Counted from the stretch's first letter, positions 9,209 to 17,585 are shown. The stretch is 64,000 nucleotides of DNA from Microbacterium sp. Marseille-Q6965 (GCF_946151065.1 NZ_CAMGZA010000001.1:372001-436000); one strand, 5' to 3'. Program-made: numbers and translations. Notes: generated from the letters alone by a model not told the origin.

Positions 9209-9246
9209 GCGAAGGGCCCGGAGCCCCGTGGCTCCGGGCCCTTCGC
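9209..9246. terminator. Bidirectional terminator
   Basis: A perfect 17-bp inverted repeat (9209-9225 with 9230-9246) surrounds a 4-base loop (CCGT). It lies between the convergent hydrolase gene (plus) and the small unknown gene (minus), so it can serve both transcripts. Confidence 0.9.
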
Positions 9247-9260
9247 CATGCCCGCCGGTG

Positions 9261-9599
9261 TCAGAGCCCGTGCAGATCCACGGCGACGGTCGCCTCGTGC
9301 GGACCGCCGCACTCCTCGGACCCGCCCACGCGCATCCACCGCGGGGTGGTGTCTTCCTGCGCCAGGACGACTCCCTCGGCATCGAGCAGGCGAACGGTGA
9401 TCCGGTCGGGCGAACTCATGCCCACGGGAAAGACCCACACGTCGCCCGAGCGGGCCTCCGCCGGGGCGCATTCGTCATCCACGCACGCGACGAGCTCCGC
9501 CACGCGCGTGACATCGCCACGCACCTCGACGGTCAGCTCGTTGATCCAGCCGACGGCCGGGCAGGCCGTCGGCACGCACGCCGCCGTTCCGATGCCCAC
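9261..9599 (-). CDS. Hypothetical 112-aa protein
   Basis: Not recognised. The GTG-started product contains six cysteines, including a close N-terminal pair (CVPTAC at residues 8-13), VACVDDECAP near 39-46 and EECGGPH near the end. The body is beta-rich, with alternating hydrophobics (ELTVEVRGD, DRITVRLLDAEGVVLAQED). It lies 32 bp after ffh on the same strand and is probably co-transcribed. The abrupt start with a Cys-containing stretch resembles the mature part of a secreted protein or lipoprotein, but I see no in-frame signal peptide, so the true start may be missing or shifted. The codon pattern is normal for the genome. Confidence 0.6.
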   Translation of the reverse strand: MGIGTAACVPTACPAVGWINELTVEVRGDVTRVAELVACVDDECAPAEARSGDVWVFPVGMSSPDRITVRLLDAEGVVLAQEDTTPRWMRVGGSEECGGPHEATVAVDLHGL

Positions 9600-9631
9600 G
9601 CCGCGATTATGCCCGCGGAAGGCGCCCGGTG

Positions 9632-11188
9632 TCAGCGGCGGCCGAAGAGCTTCTGAATCTCCGCGAGGTCGGCCTCGGTCGGCTGAGGGGCGCCGGCGCC
9701 CAGCCCGAAGCCCGATCCGCTCGGCTGCTGCTGGGTCGAGAGGCCGGCGTTCTCCGCGGCGCGCTTGGCCGGGTTGCCCGAACGCGACCCGCCCTTCTTC
9801 TTGGCCTGCTTGCCGCGCTTCGCACTCGCACCGGGGCGACCCATGCCCGGCATGGCGCCCATGCCCGGAATGTTCGGCGTGCCGCCGCGTGCGACGGTCT
9901 TCATCATCTTTGCCGCCTGCTCGAACCGGTTCACAAGCTGGTTCACGTCGGTGACCGTCACACCCGAGCCGCGCGCGATGCGGGCACGACGCGAGCCGTT
10001 CAGGATCTTCGTGTTCTGCCGCTCGGCCGGTGTCATGGAGCGGATGATCGCCTCGGTGCGGTCGATCTCGCGCTCGTCGAAGTCCTCGAGCTGCTGCTTC
10101 ATCTGGCCCATGCCCGGGAGCATCCCGAGCATCTTCTTCATCGAGCCCATCTTCTTGAGCTGCTGCATCTGCTCGAGGAAGTCCTCCAGCGTGAAGGCCT
10201 CCTTCGCGAGCTTCTCGGCGACCTTCTTGGCCTCCTCCTCGTCGAAGGCCTGCTGGGCCTGCTCGATGAGGGTGAGGATGTCACCGAGGTCGAGGATGCG
10301 GCTCGCCATGCGATCGGGGTGGAAGGGCTCGACGTCGTCGAGTCCCTCGCCCGTGGACGCGAAGATGATGGGCCGACCGGTGACCGACGCGACCGACAGC
10401 GCGGCACCGCCGCGCGTGTCGCCGTCGAGCTTGGACAGCACCACGCCCGTGAAGCCCACACCCTCCTGGAAGGCGCGCGCCGTGTTCACGGCGTCCTGAC
10501 CCGTCATCGCATCGATGACGAACAGCACCTCGTCCGGGTTCGTGGCCTTGCGGATGTCGGAGGCCTGCTTCATGAGCTCCGCGTCGACGCCGAGGCGGCC
10601 GGCGGTGTCGATGATGACGACGTCGTGAAGCTTCTGGGTGGCGAACGCGACGCCGTCGCGCGCGACGCGCACCGGGTCGCCCACGCCGTTGCCCGGCTCG
10701 GGTGCGTAGATCGCGGCGCCGGCGCGCTCGGCGACCACCTGCAGCTGGTTCACCGCGTTGGGGCGCTGCAGGTCGGCGGCGATCAGGAGCGGCGTGTGGC
10801 CGTCCTTCTCCAGCATCTTGGCGAGCTTGCCGGCGAACGTCGTCTTACCCGATCCCTGCAGACCCGCGAGCATGATGACGGTCGGCGGGGTCTTGGCGAA
10901 CTCCAGCCGGCGCTGCTCTCCGCCGAGGATGCCGATGAGCTCCTCGTTGACGATCTGGACGACCTGCTGCGCGGGATTCAGCGCGCGGTTCACCTCATCG
11001 CCGAGGGCGCGCTCGCGCACCCTCGCCGTGAAGGCCTTGACGACCTCGAGGGCCACGTCCGCGTCGAGCAGGGCGCGCCGGATCTCGCGGACGGTGCCGT
11101 CGACGTCCGCCGCCGACAGCTTGCCCTTCGTGCGGAGATTGCGGAACGTCTCGGTCAGACGCGAGGAGAGATCGCCGAATGCAGCCAT
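9632..11188 (-). CDS. ffh: Signal recognition particle protein (SRP54)
   Basis: GTPase that binds 4.5S RNA and signal sequences and delivers ribosomes to FtsY and the Sec translocon. The 518-aa protein has an N domain (1-90) and a G domain with the P-loop GLQGSGKTT near 108-116, DTAGR and SKLDGD. A methionine-rich M domain (about 325-430) includes MKKMLGMLPGMGQMKQQ. A long Gly/Lys/Ser-rich C-terminal tail is common in actinobacteria. The partner FtsY is encoded at 25261-26130. A TAAACT -10 box 8 nt before the ATG suggests a leaderless or nearly leaderless mRNA. Confidence 0.97.
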   Translation of the reverse strand: MAAFGDLSSRLTETFRNLRTKGKLSAADVDGTVREIRRALLDADVALEVVKAFTARVRERALGDEVNRALNPAQQVVQIVNEELIGILGGEQRRLEFAKTPPTVIMLAGLQGSGKTTFAGKLAKMLEKDGHTPLLIAADLQRPNAVNQLQVVAERAGAAIYAPEPGNGVGDPVRVARDGVAFATQKLHDVVIIDTAGRLGVDAELMKQASDIRKATNPDEVLFVIDAMTGQDAVNTARAFQEGVGFTGVVLSKLDGDTRGGAALSVASVTGRPIIFASTGEGLDDVEPFHPDRMASRILDLGDILTLIEQAQQAFDEEEAKKVAEKLAKEAFTLEDFLEQMQQLKKMGSMKKMLGMLPGMGQMKQQLEDFDEREIDRTEAIIRSMTPAERQNTKILNGSRRARIARGSGVTVTDVNQLVNRFEQAAKMMKTVARGGTPNIPGMGAMPGMGRPGASAKRGKQAKKKGGSRSGNPAKRAAENAGLSTQQQPSGSGFGLGAGAPQPTEADLAEIQKLFGRR

Positions 11189-11200
11189 GGTGCTACGAGT

Positions 11201-11884
11201 TTACGCGAGGGCCGCCTGCACACCGTCCGTGACGATCATTCCGTTCTCGAGCCGGATCACCCGGTCGGCCGCGTCGATCGCGTCGTCGTCGTGCGTGACG
11301 CACAACACCGCCACTCCCCTCTCCGCCTCGTCGGCGAGGGCGACCCGCACGCGGTCGCGGCTGGCCGCGTCGAGGCCGGCGGCGGGTTCGTCCAGAATCA
11401 GGATGTCGGCGCCGCGCGCCAGCCCCTGCGCCAGCAGCGCGCGCTGGCGTTGCCCGCCCGAGAGCTCCACGAGGCGGCGGTGCTCCATCCCGGCCAGGCC
11501 GACGCGCGCGATGGCCGCCGCGACGTCGCGGCGACGACGCGCCCGCGAACGCCGCGGCGAGCCCCACGTGCCCATGCGCACGACGTCGTCGACGGTCAGC
11601 GGCAGCGCATCGGGTACGTCGGGTCGCTGCACGACCAGCGCGAGCGAACCGCCCCGCACGATCGTGCCCGCGCGCGGACGCTTCACGCCCGCGAGCAGCT
11701 CGACGAGCGTGGACTTGCCCGAGCCGTTCTCGCCACACAGCGCCGTCACGGTCCCCGGCGCCAGCTCGACGGAAACGGCATGGACGACATCCGCGCCGTC
11801 GTAGGCGAAGCAGACATCCCGGGCGCGCAGCCGGGGGTCGCGGAGCGGCCGAGCGGGGCCGGGGCGTGTGGAGAGGACGGACAC
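11201..11884 (-). CDS. aztA: Zinc ABC transporter ATP-binding protein
   Basis: ATPase of the zinc importer encoded by the divergent genes. The 227-aa protein has Walker A GENGSGKSTLV, signature LSGGQRQRALLAQGLARG, Walker B ILILDEPAAGLD and an H-loop VTHDDDA. An in-frame GTG at 11893 would add three residues. I prefer GTG at 11884 because a TAGAGT -10 box (11892-11897) ends 7 nt before it, the same leaderless layout seen elsewhere in this window. The Zur-like box at 11906-11920 sits just upstream of this -10, so zinc-responsive repression of both directions is likely. Confidence 0.88.
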   Translation of the reverse strand: MSVLSTRPGPARPLRDPRLRARDVCFAYDGADVVHAVSVELAPGTVTALCGENGSGKSTLVELLAGVKRPRAGTIVRGGSLALVVQRPDVPDALPLTVDDVVRMGTWGSPRRSRARRRRDVAAAIARVGLAGMEHRRLVELSGGQRQRALLAQGLARGADILILDEPAAGLDAASRDRVRVALADEAERGVAVLCVTHDDDAIDAADRVIRLENGMIVTDGVQAALA

Positions 11885-11904
11885 GCCGACCACTCTACCC
11901 GTTT

Positions 11905-11933
11905 TTGATAATCGTTCTCACTCTCGGTACGGT
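11905..11933 (+). promoter_or_regulatory. Zinc-transporter promoter with Zur/Fur-type operator
   Basis: TGATAATCGTTCTCA (11906-11920) is a 15-bp imperfect palindrome (TGAtAA-N3-TTcTCA) of the Fur/Zur box type. On the plus strand it overlaps a TTGATA -35 (11905-11910), 17 bp before a TACGGT -10 (11928-11933), which is 8 nt from the aztB ATG. On the minus strand the same box lies directly upstream of the aztA -10 (TAGAGT). One operator can thus shut both divergent promoters. Zur rather than Fur is inferred from the genes controlled. Confidence 0.8.
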
Positions 11934-11941
11934 CGGTGATC

Positions 11942-12817
11942 ATGTCGTGGATCGTCGAACCCTTCGCCGTGGACTTCATGCAGCGCGCCCTGCTGGGCGG
12001 CGCCATGGTCGCGGCCATCTGCGCCGTCGTCGGCACGTGGGTCGTCATCCGCGGGATGGCGTTCCTCGGCGAGGCGATCGGCCACGGCATGCTGCCGGGC
12101 GTCGCGCTCGCGACCGTGCTGGGCGCTCCCCCGCTCGCCGGCGCGGCGGCGAGCGCGATCGCCATGAGCGCGGCGATCGGCGCCCTCCAGCGGCGCGGTC
12201 GATTGTCGTTCGACTCCACGATCGGGCTGCTGTTCGTCGGGATGCTGTCGCTCGGCGTGATCATCGTGTCGCACTCGCGCAGCTTCGCCACCGACGCGAC
12301 CACCATGCTCTTCGGCGACGTGCTGGCCATCCGCGGCCCCGAGCTTGCGACGATCGCCATCGCCCTCGTCGTCACGCTCACCGTGACCACGGTCGGCCAC
12401 CGCGCCTTCGTCGCCGCCGCCTTCGACGCCCGCGTCGCGCATGTGCTCGGACTGCGCCCTCTGCGCGCACAGGTGGCACTCGTCGGGCTCGTCACACTCG
12501 CGGTCGTCGCGTCGTATCAGGCCGTCGGATCGCTTCTCGTGGTGGGACTGCTGCTCGCACCCGCGATCGCGGCGGGGCCCTGGACGCGACGCATCCCGGT
12601 GCGCATGGCGGTCGGGGCGGCCCTCGCCATGCTCGCGGTCGTCGCCGGGCTGCTCGTCTCCTGGCACGCCGGCACGGCGGCGGGCGCGAGCATCGCCGCA
12701 TCCTCCATCGCCATCGCCGTCGCGAGCGGACTCGCCCGCGCCGTGTGGGATCGGGCCGCCTCGCGCGACGCCTCCCATGCATCCCGGCCCTCGCCGGCGG
12801 CGTCCGCCTCCTCCTGA
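11942..12817 (+). CDS. aztB: Zinc ABC transporter permease
   Basis: ABC-3 (ZnuB-like) integral membrane subunit of 291 aa with about seven to eight hydrophobic helices. Characteristic segments are FMQRALLGGAMVAAICAVVGTW at the N-terminus, GMAFLGEAIGHGMLPGVALA near residue 40, and AVGSLLVVGLLLAPAIAAGPW near residue 195. The ATG is favoured by a -10 box 8 nt upstream; an in-frame GTG at 11936 is the alternative. It heads the plus-strand zinc operon. Family assignment is firm; zinc rather than manganese is inferred from the AztD-like genes behind it. Confidence 0.93.
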   Translation: MSWIVEPFAVDFMQRALLGGAMVAAICAVVGTWVVIRGMAFLGEAIGHGMLPGVALATVLGAPPLAGAAASAIAMSAAIGALQRRGRLSFDSTIGLLFVGMLSLGVIIVSHSRSFATDATTMLFGDVLAIRGPELATIAIALVVTLTVTTVGHRAFVAAAFDARVAHVLGLRPLRAQVALVGLVTLAVVASYQAVGSLLVVGLLLAPAIAAGPWTRRIPVRMAVGAALAMLAVVAGLLVSWHAGTAAGASIAASSIAIAVASGLARAVWDRAASRDASHASRPSPAASASS

Positions 12818-12841
12818 CACACCCGCAACCGGAAGAGTTCC

Positions 12842-14080
12842 ATGCCACATCCCCGCCTCCGCGTCCCCGTCTCGCTCGTCCTCGCCGCCGGCCTGCTGGC
12901 CGGTTGTGCCGCCCCGTCCGAATCACCCTCCGCAGCGCCGTCCGAGGCCGCCGCATCCGACGGACACGGCGCCGTCGAGGGCGCCGCAGAGGTCGCCGAA
13001 CCGCAGCTGCACCTCGTCACCGTCGCGCCGAACGGCGCGGTGGGGTCGATCGATCTGCTCAGCGAGGAGCGGCGCGATATCGGGTCGATCGGGACGCCCA
13101 CCAATGTCGTCACCGATGGGCGATACGCGTTCGCGACCACCGAGGCCGGCGTCGAGATCGTCGACAGCGGCATGTGGACGTGGGACCACGTCGACCACTT
13201 CCACTACTACCGCGGCACACCCTCGGTGCTGGGGACCGTTCCGGGCTCGGGCGAAGCGGTCATCGTCACGAGCAACTCGTCCACCACCGGCTCTGCCGGG
13301 GTGTTCTTCCCCGAGACCGGCGAGGCCGTGCTGCTCGATGTCGAAGCGCTGGCCCGCGGCGAGGTGCGCGAATCGTTCCGCCTCGAGCTGGCGCCGCACC
13401 GCGGACTGGTCGCGCCGCTGGGCGACGGGGGCGTCGTCACGGTGCCCGACGACTCCGGCCGCGTCACCGCCGTGCGGCACCACTCCTCCGACGGCGCGCC
13501 GGGCGAGACCGCCGAGTGCCTCGATGCGGCCGGCGCCATCACGACGCGCGTGGGGCTCGTCATCGGCTGCACCGATGGGGCGCTCCTCGTCACCGGCGAG
13601 GGCGGTTCGCCCCTCTTCGAGCGCATCCCGTACCCCGCGGGCGCCACCGCCCCCGCGGCCACGTCCTTCGCCAACCGCGAGGGGCGCCCCACCGTGGCCG
13701 GCCTCGCAGGCGACGCCGGTGTGTGGCTCCTCGACACGCGCGAGCGCTCCTGGTCGCTCGTGCCCACCGCGACGCGTCTCGTCGCCGCCTCCACCGCGGA
13801 CGACGAGGCGGGCCACCTCGTCGTGCTCGACACCGAAGGGCGGCTGCGTGTGCTCGACGAGACGGGTGCCGAGCTGGCGCTGACCGAACCCGTCGTCGCC
13901 GGGGCGCCTCTCGACGCCGGCTCCCCGAGAGCCGCGCACCTCACGGTCGATGCGGAACGGGCGTACGTCACCTCCCCCACCGACGGCATCGTCTCGGAGA
14001 TCGCCTACGCCGACGGAGCGCGTGTGGCGCGGACGTTCGAGATTCCCGTCGGCGCCTTCGCCGTGGAGGTGGGTCGATGA
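12842..14080 (+). CDS. AztD-like zinc metallochaperone lipoprotein (first copy)
   Basis: 412-aa predicted lipoprotein. A basic start and hydrophobic stretch end in the lipobox LLAGC (Cys about 22), followed by a Ser/Pro/Ala linker. The remainder is strand-turn repeats of beta-propeller type (GRYAFATTEAGVEIVD, GDAGVWLLDTRE, GGVVTVPDDSGRVTAVRHH). A His/Asp cluster in TWDHVDHFHYYRG near residue 112 is a candidate metal site. AztD proteins pass periplasmic or surface zinc to the AztC binding protein; that role is inferred here from the fold and the position between aztB and aztC. It is more divergent than the second copy at 15015, with which it probably shares ancestry. Its stop overlaps the aztC start (ATGA). 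Confidence 0.75.
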   Translation: MPHPRLRVPVSLVLAAGLLAGCAAPSESPSAAPSEAAASDGHGAVEGAAEVAEPQLHLVTVAPNGAVGSIDLLSEERRDIGSIGTPTNVVTDGRYAFATTEAGVEIVDSGMWTWDHVDHFHYYRGTPSVLGTVPGSGEAVIVTSNSSTTGSAGVFFPETGEAVLLDVEALARGEVRESFRLELAPHRGLVAPLGDGGVVTVPDDSGRVTAVRHHSSDGAPGETAECLDAAGAITTRVGLVIGCTDGALLVTGEGGSPLFERIPYPAGATAPAATSFANREGRPTVAGLAGDAGVWLLDTRERSWSLVPTATRLVAASTADDEAGHLVVLDTEGRLRVLDETGAELALTEPVVAGAPLDAGSPRAAHLTVDAERAYVTSPTDGIVSEIAYADGARVARTFEIPVGAFAVEVGR

Positions 14081-14991
14081 TTCGCGCCACGCGCCTCGCC
14101 CTCGTCGCCCTCGCGGGTGCGGCCCTCGCCGGATGTGCCGGCGCGCCGACGGGGGACGACCGTCCCGACATCGTGGTGACGACGAACATCCTCGGCGACG
14201 TGGTGAGCAACCTCGCCGGTTCGCGGGCCGACGTGACCGTCCTCATGCGCCCCAACGCCGACCCGCACTCCTTCGAGATCTCGGCCCAGGAGGCGGCGGC
14301 GATGAGCGATGCCGACCTGCTCGTCTCCAACGGGCTCGGACTTGAGGAGGGCCTGCAGCAGCACCTCGACCGGGCGGCGGCCGAGGGCGTGACGACGTTC
14401 GTGGCCGGTGACCACGTGGAGGTCCTCGCCTATGCGAGCGAGGAGGCCGGCGGTGCGGACGATCCGCACTTCTGGACGGACCCCGCGCAGATGCTCGCGG
14501 TCGTCGATGCGCTGGAGGCGGAGCTCGCCGCGCTGGACGGCCTCGACCCGGAGCGGCTCGAGGCCGACGTCGCGGCATACCGCGCGGACCTCGTCGCGCT
14601 CGACGAGGAGATGTCCGCCGCGTTCGCGGAGGTCCCCGCCGAGCGGCGACAGCTCGTCACCAACCATCACGTGTTCGGTTACCTCGCCGAGCGGTTCGGC
14701 TTCGAGATCGTCGGCGCGGTCATCCCGGGCGGCACGACGCTCGCTGCCCCGAGCGCGAGCGACCTGCGCGGGCTCACCGACGCGATCCGCGCCGCGGGGG
14801 TGCGGACCATCTTCGCCGAGTCCTCGCAGCCGGATCGCCTCATGCAGGTGCTCGCCGAGGAGGCCGGGATCGACGTGCAGGTGACGGAGCTGTTCACCGA
14901 GTCGCTCACCGCCGCGGGCGGAGGCGCCGACACGTACCTGTCCATGATGCGCACCAACAGCGCACGCATCACCGAGGGCCTCTCCCGATGA
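14077..14991 (+). CDS. aztC: Zinc ABC transporter substrate-binding lipoprotein
   Basis: Cluster A-I metal-binding protein of 304 aa. The lipoprotein signal ends ALAGC. The expected ligands are visible: His64 in NADPHSFE, His131 in DDPHFW, His197/His198 in TNHHVFGY, and an acidic position at Glu248 in FAESSQPD. There is no long His-rich loop, unlike ZnuA, which fits the AztC type that depends on AztD for loading. It starts in a 4-bp overlap with the first AztD-like gene and ends at the reading region of the second. It delivers metal to AztB/AztA at the membrane. Confidence 0.93.
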   Translation: MIRATRLALVALAGAALAGCAGAPTGDDRPDIVVTTNILGDVVSNLAGSRADVTVLMRPNADPHSFEISAQEAAAMSDADLLVSNGLGLEEGLQQHLDRAAAEGVTTFVAGDHVEVLAYASEEAGGADDPHFWTDPAQMLAVVDALEAELAALDGLDPERLEADVAAYRADLVALDEEMSAAFAEVPAERRQLVTNHHVFGYLAERFGFEIVGAVIPGGTTLAAPSASDLRGLTDAIRAAGVRTIFAESSQPDRLMQVLAEEAGIDVQVTELFTESLTAAGGGADTYLSMMRTNSARITEGLSR

Positions 14992-15014
14992 GGGGCCGAA
15001 TGAAGGGAAACACC

Positions 15015-16208
15015 ATGAGACGACGACACCACCGGCTGCTCGCAGCGGCGACCGCGCTCGGCGCCGCAGGGCTGCTCCTGGCGGGCTGCGCGACCTCGCC
15101 GGGTTCTGCCGACGCCGAGGCCCAGGCGCCCGAGACCCCGGCGGTCGAGGGCCGCCTGGCCGTGGCCTTCGAGAACGGGCTGGCCGTGCTCGATCCGGAG
15201 ACCCTCGAGATCGTGGGCGAGTTCGAGACCGAGGAGTTCACGCGGCTCAACGCCGCCGGCGACGGGCGCCACGTGCTCGTGACCACGTCGGAGGGCTTCC
15301 AGGTGCTCGATACCGCCGCCCCCGAGCTGACGGACCTCGTCTTCGAGGCGGATACGGCCGGCCACGTCGTGCGGCACGGCGGCAAGACCGTGTTGTATGC
15401 CGACGGCACGAGCGAGACGACCATCTTCGAGACCCACGCCCTTGCCGACGCGAAGGGCGAGCTGCCCGAGACCCAGACCCACCGCGCCGAGGCGGCCCAT
15501 CACGGGGTCTCGATCGTGCTGGAGGACGGCACGCTGCTCACGACGGTCGGCGACGCCGACGGACGCACGGGGGCGATGGCGCTGGAGCCGCACGAGGACC
15601 ATTGGGACGAGCTGGCGGTCTCCGACCAGTGCCCGGGGATCCACGGCGAGGGCACGGCCCAGGACGAGGTGGTGGTGTTCGGCTGCGAGAACGGCGCGCT
15701 GCTCTACAAGGACGGCGAGTTCGTGAAGCTGCAGGCACCGGCCGAGTACGGTCGCATGGGCAACGCATACGTGTCGGAGAGCAGCCCCATCGTGGTGGGC
15801 GACTACAAGGACGACCCCGATGCCGAGGGCTACCTCCTGCACGCGGTGACGCTCATCGACACGGCCGCCGAGACCTACGAGGTCGTCGAGCTGCCGATCG
15901 AGTACACCTTCCGCGACGTGGCCCGTGGCCCGGAGGACCGGGCGTACATCCTCGCGACCGACGGATCGATTCACGTGCTCGACCCCGCCACGGGCGAGCT
16001 CGTGGACGAGTTCCCCGTGATCGAGCGGTGGGAGGGCCCCGCCGAGTGGCAGGACCCGCACCCCGCCATCGTCGTGAACGGCGACATCGCGTATGTCACC
16101 GAGCCGGCGGCGAACAGCGTTCACGCCGTCGACCTGACCACGGGAGAGGTCGTCGCGTCGACCCAACTCGACGAGGCTCCTAACGAGATGGCCGTCGCCC
16201 TCGGCTGA
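15015..16208 (+). CDS. aztD: AztD-like zinc metallochaperone lipoprotein (second copy)
   Basis: 397-aa predicted lipoprotein: an Arg/His-rich n-region, hydrophobic core and lipobox LLAGC, then propeller-like repeats (GRLAVAFENGLAVLDPETLE, HVLVTTSEGFQVLDTAAPE, NGALLYKDGEFVKL). Histidine-containing segments GHVVRHGG, AEAAHHGVS and EPHEDHWDE are candidate zinc ligands. Three in-frame ATGs exist (14988, 15000, 15015). The last gives the best signal peptide and has GAAGGGA just upstream. It probably accepts zinc and hands it to AztC. This copy looks closer to classical AztD than the gene at 12842. A strong hairpin follows the stop. Confidence 0.85.
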   Translation: MRRRHHRLLAAATALGAAGLLLAGCATSPGSADAEAQAPETPAVEGRLAVAFENGLAVLDPETLEIVGEFETEEFTRLNAAGDGRHVLVTTSEGFQVLDTAAPELTDLVFEADTAGHVVRHGGKTVLYADGTSETTIFETHALADAKGELPETQTHRAEAAHHGVSIVLEDGTLLTTVGDADGRTGAMALEPHEDHWDELAVSDQCPGIHGEGTAQDEVVVFGCENGALLYKDGEFVKLQAPAEYGRMGNAYVSESSPIVVGDYKDDPDAEGYLLHAVTLIDTAAETYEVVELPIEYTFRDVARGPEDRAYILATDGSIHVLDPATGELVDEFPVIERWEGPAEWQDPHPAIVVNGDIAYVTEPAANSVHAVDLTTGEVVASTQLDEAPNEMAVALG

Positions 16209-16222
16209 GCCCGCACCGATGC

Positions 16223-16258
16223 ACCGTGCCCCGGGTGGAGGACCGCCCGGGGTACGGT
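16223..16258 (+). terminator. Terminator of the zinc operon
   Basis: A long GC-rich hairpin with outer arms ACCGT/ACGGT and inner arms CCCCGGGTGG/CCGCCCGGGG around a 4-base loop. It has no proper T-run, as is usual for high-GC actinobacteria. It separates the zinc operon from the convergent TetR gene. Confidence 0.75.
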
Positions 16259-16281
16259 CGTTCCCCCTCGACGCGATCCCG

Positions 16282-16857
16282 TCAGGGCTGGCCGGCCCGG
16301 GCGCCGGGCACGGCCGCCAGGGCCTCGCGGAGCACCGCGATGAGCGGGCGCGCGCCCGGCCCGATCCGCGACCAGTGCCGTATGGACGCGATGACCGCTG
16401 CGCCGTATGCGGCCCCTGCCACGTCGGCGGCCAGCTCTCCCTCCCCACGGCGCCGCAGCGCCTCGGCGACGAGACGGCCCATGCGCACCAGACGAAGCGC
16501 GGATTCTCGCTCCAGCTCCGCCTCGATGCCCATCGCCGCGACGTTCGCATACGCGAGCGCGAGGGCGTCCGGTGCGAAGCCGTCGGCCATGCCCACCACG
16601 GCCGCCGCCGGATCCGCCCCGGCGCCGAGGTCCGCCGCGAGCGCGTCGATCCGCTCGTCCAGCCCCGCCCACAACAGCGAGGACTTGGAGGGGGCGTAGT
16701 TGAAGAAGCTCGACCGCGCGATCCCGGCCCGACGGGCGATGTCCGCGACCGAGGTGTCGTCGAAGCCCCGCTCGAGGAAGAGCTCGCAGGCGGCCTCCGC
16801 GAGCATCTCGCGCGAGATCGCCTTCGGCCTGCCGGGCCGTCCCGCCGCGTTCTGCAC
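16282..16857 (-). CDS. TetR-family transcriptional regulator
   Basis: 191-aa repressor-type protein. The N-terminal HTH (about residues 10-60) reads MLAEAACELFLERGFDDTSVADIARRAGIARSSFFNY, followed by an all-helical ligand domain typical of TetR/AcrR proteins. The GTG start is 6 nt after a TACACT -10 box (16864-16869), indicating a leaderless mRNA. The 25-bp palindrome at 16880-16904 lies over the -35 region of this promoter and in front of the divergent lipB. Autoregulation is therefore likely, with possible control of lipB-lipA. The ligand is unknown. Confidence 0.88.
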   Translation of the reverse strand: MQNAAGRPGRPKAISREMLAEAACELFLERGFDDTSVADIARRAGIARSSFFNYAPSKSSLLWAGLDERIDALAADLGAGADPAAAVVGMADGFAPDALALAYANVAAMGIEAELERESALRLVRMGRLVAEALRRRGEGELAADVAGAAYGAAVIASIRHWSRIGPGARPLIAVLREALAAVPGARAGQP

Positions 16858-16863
16858 GGCACC

Positions 16864-16869
16864 AGTGTA
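16864..16869 (-). promoter_or_regulatory. Leaderless promoter -10 of the TetR gene
   Basis: TACACT ends 6 nt before the GTG start. The palindrome at 16880-16904 covers the -35 position of this promoter. Confidence 0.6.
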
Positions 16870-16879
16870 GGCTCGCGGC

Positions 16880-16904
16880 TATTATTGGACACCGTCCAGT
16901 AATA
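16880..16904. promoter_or_regulatory. TetR-type palindromic operator
   Basis: Arms TATTATTGGAC and GTCCAGTAATA (11 bp, one mismatch) flank a 3-bp centre (ACC). The size and the A/T-rich outer ends suit a TetR-family dimer. It covers the -35 region of the TetR gene and a possible lipB -10 (TAATAC, 16900-16905). Confidence 0.8.
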
Positions 16905-16940
16905 CGGGGGACGATGTCCGGCCGGACGGGGAGGCTCGCC

Positions 16941-17585
16941 ATGATCGATGTGCTCGATGCGGGGTTCGCGCCGGACGTCGTCCCCTACCTCGACGGCTGG
17001 GCGCTGCAACGCCACATCCACGCGCAGGTGCGTGACGGCAAGCGCAGCGAGACGCTGATCCTGCTCGAGCACGAACCGGTGTTCACGGCCGGCTCGCGCA
17101 CGCGCCCCGAGGACCGGCCGCGGGGATCGGACATTCCGGTGATCGACGTGGACCGCGGCGGTCGGATCACGTGGCACGGCCCGGGGCAGCTGGTCGGATA
17201 CCCGATCATGCGCGTGGCGGACCGCGGCGACGCCGTCGCGTGTGTCCGCGCCATCGAGCAACTGCTCATCGACGTGCTCCGCCGATACGGGGTCGACGGG
17301 CGGCGCATCGAGGGGCGCAGCGGCGTCTGGGTCGACCGCGGCGCGGAACCCGCGGCGAAGATCGCGGCGATCGGCATGCGCGTGCAGCAGGGCGTGACGA
17401 TGCACGGCTTCGCCCTCAACTGCGACAACCCGCTCGCGCCGTTCGAGCAGATCGTGCCGTGCGGTCTGAGCGACGCCCGCACCACCACGATCGCGCGCGA
17501 GGCTGGCCGCGACCTGTCGCCTCGCGACGTCAAGGACGCCGTCGCCGACGCCTTCCGCACCGTCTTCGAAAGGACCCCCGCGTGA
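16941..17585 (+). CDS. lipB: Lipoyl(octanoyl) transferase
   Basis: Transfers octanoate from acyl carrier protein to lipoyl domains, the first step of lipoate-cofactor assembly. The 214-aa protein has the family stretch [17 protein letters not shown], the catalytic Lys in AAKIAAIG, and the acyl-thioester Cys174 in QIVPCGL. ATG at 16941 was chosen because GGGAGG lies 6-12 nt upstream. The in-frame ATG at 16914 is the alternative and would be leaderless from the TAATAC box at 16900. It overlaps lipA in a GTGA junction. The TetR operator just upstream may regulate it. Confidence 0.95.
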   Translation: MIDVLDAGFAPDVVPYLDGWALQRHIHAQVRDGKRSETLILLEHEPVFTAGSRTRPEDRPRGSDIPVIDVDRGGRITWHGPGQLVGYPIMRVADRGDAVACVRAIEQLLIDVLRRYGVDGRRIEGRSGVWVDRGAEPAAKIAAIGMRVQQGVTMHGFALNCDNPLAPFEQIVPCGLSDARTTTIAREAGRDLSPRDVKDAVADAFRTVFERTPA

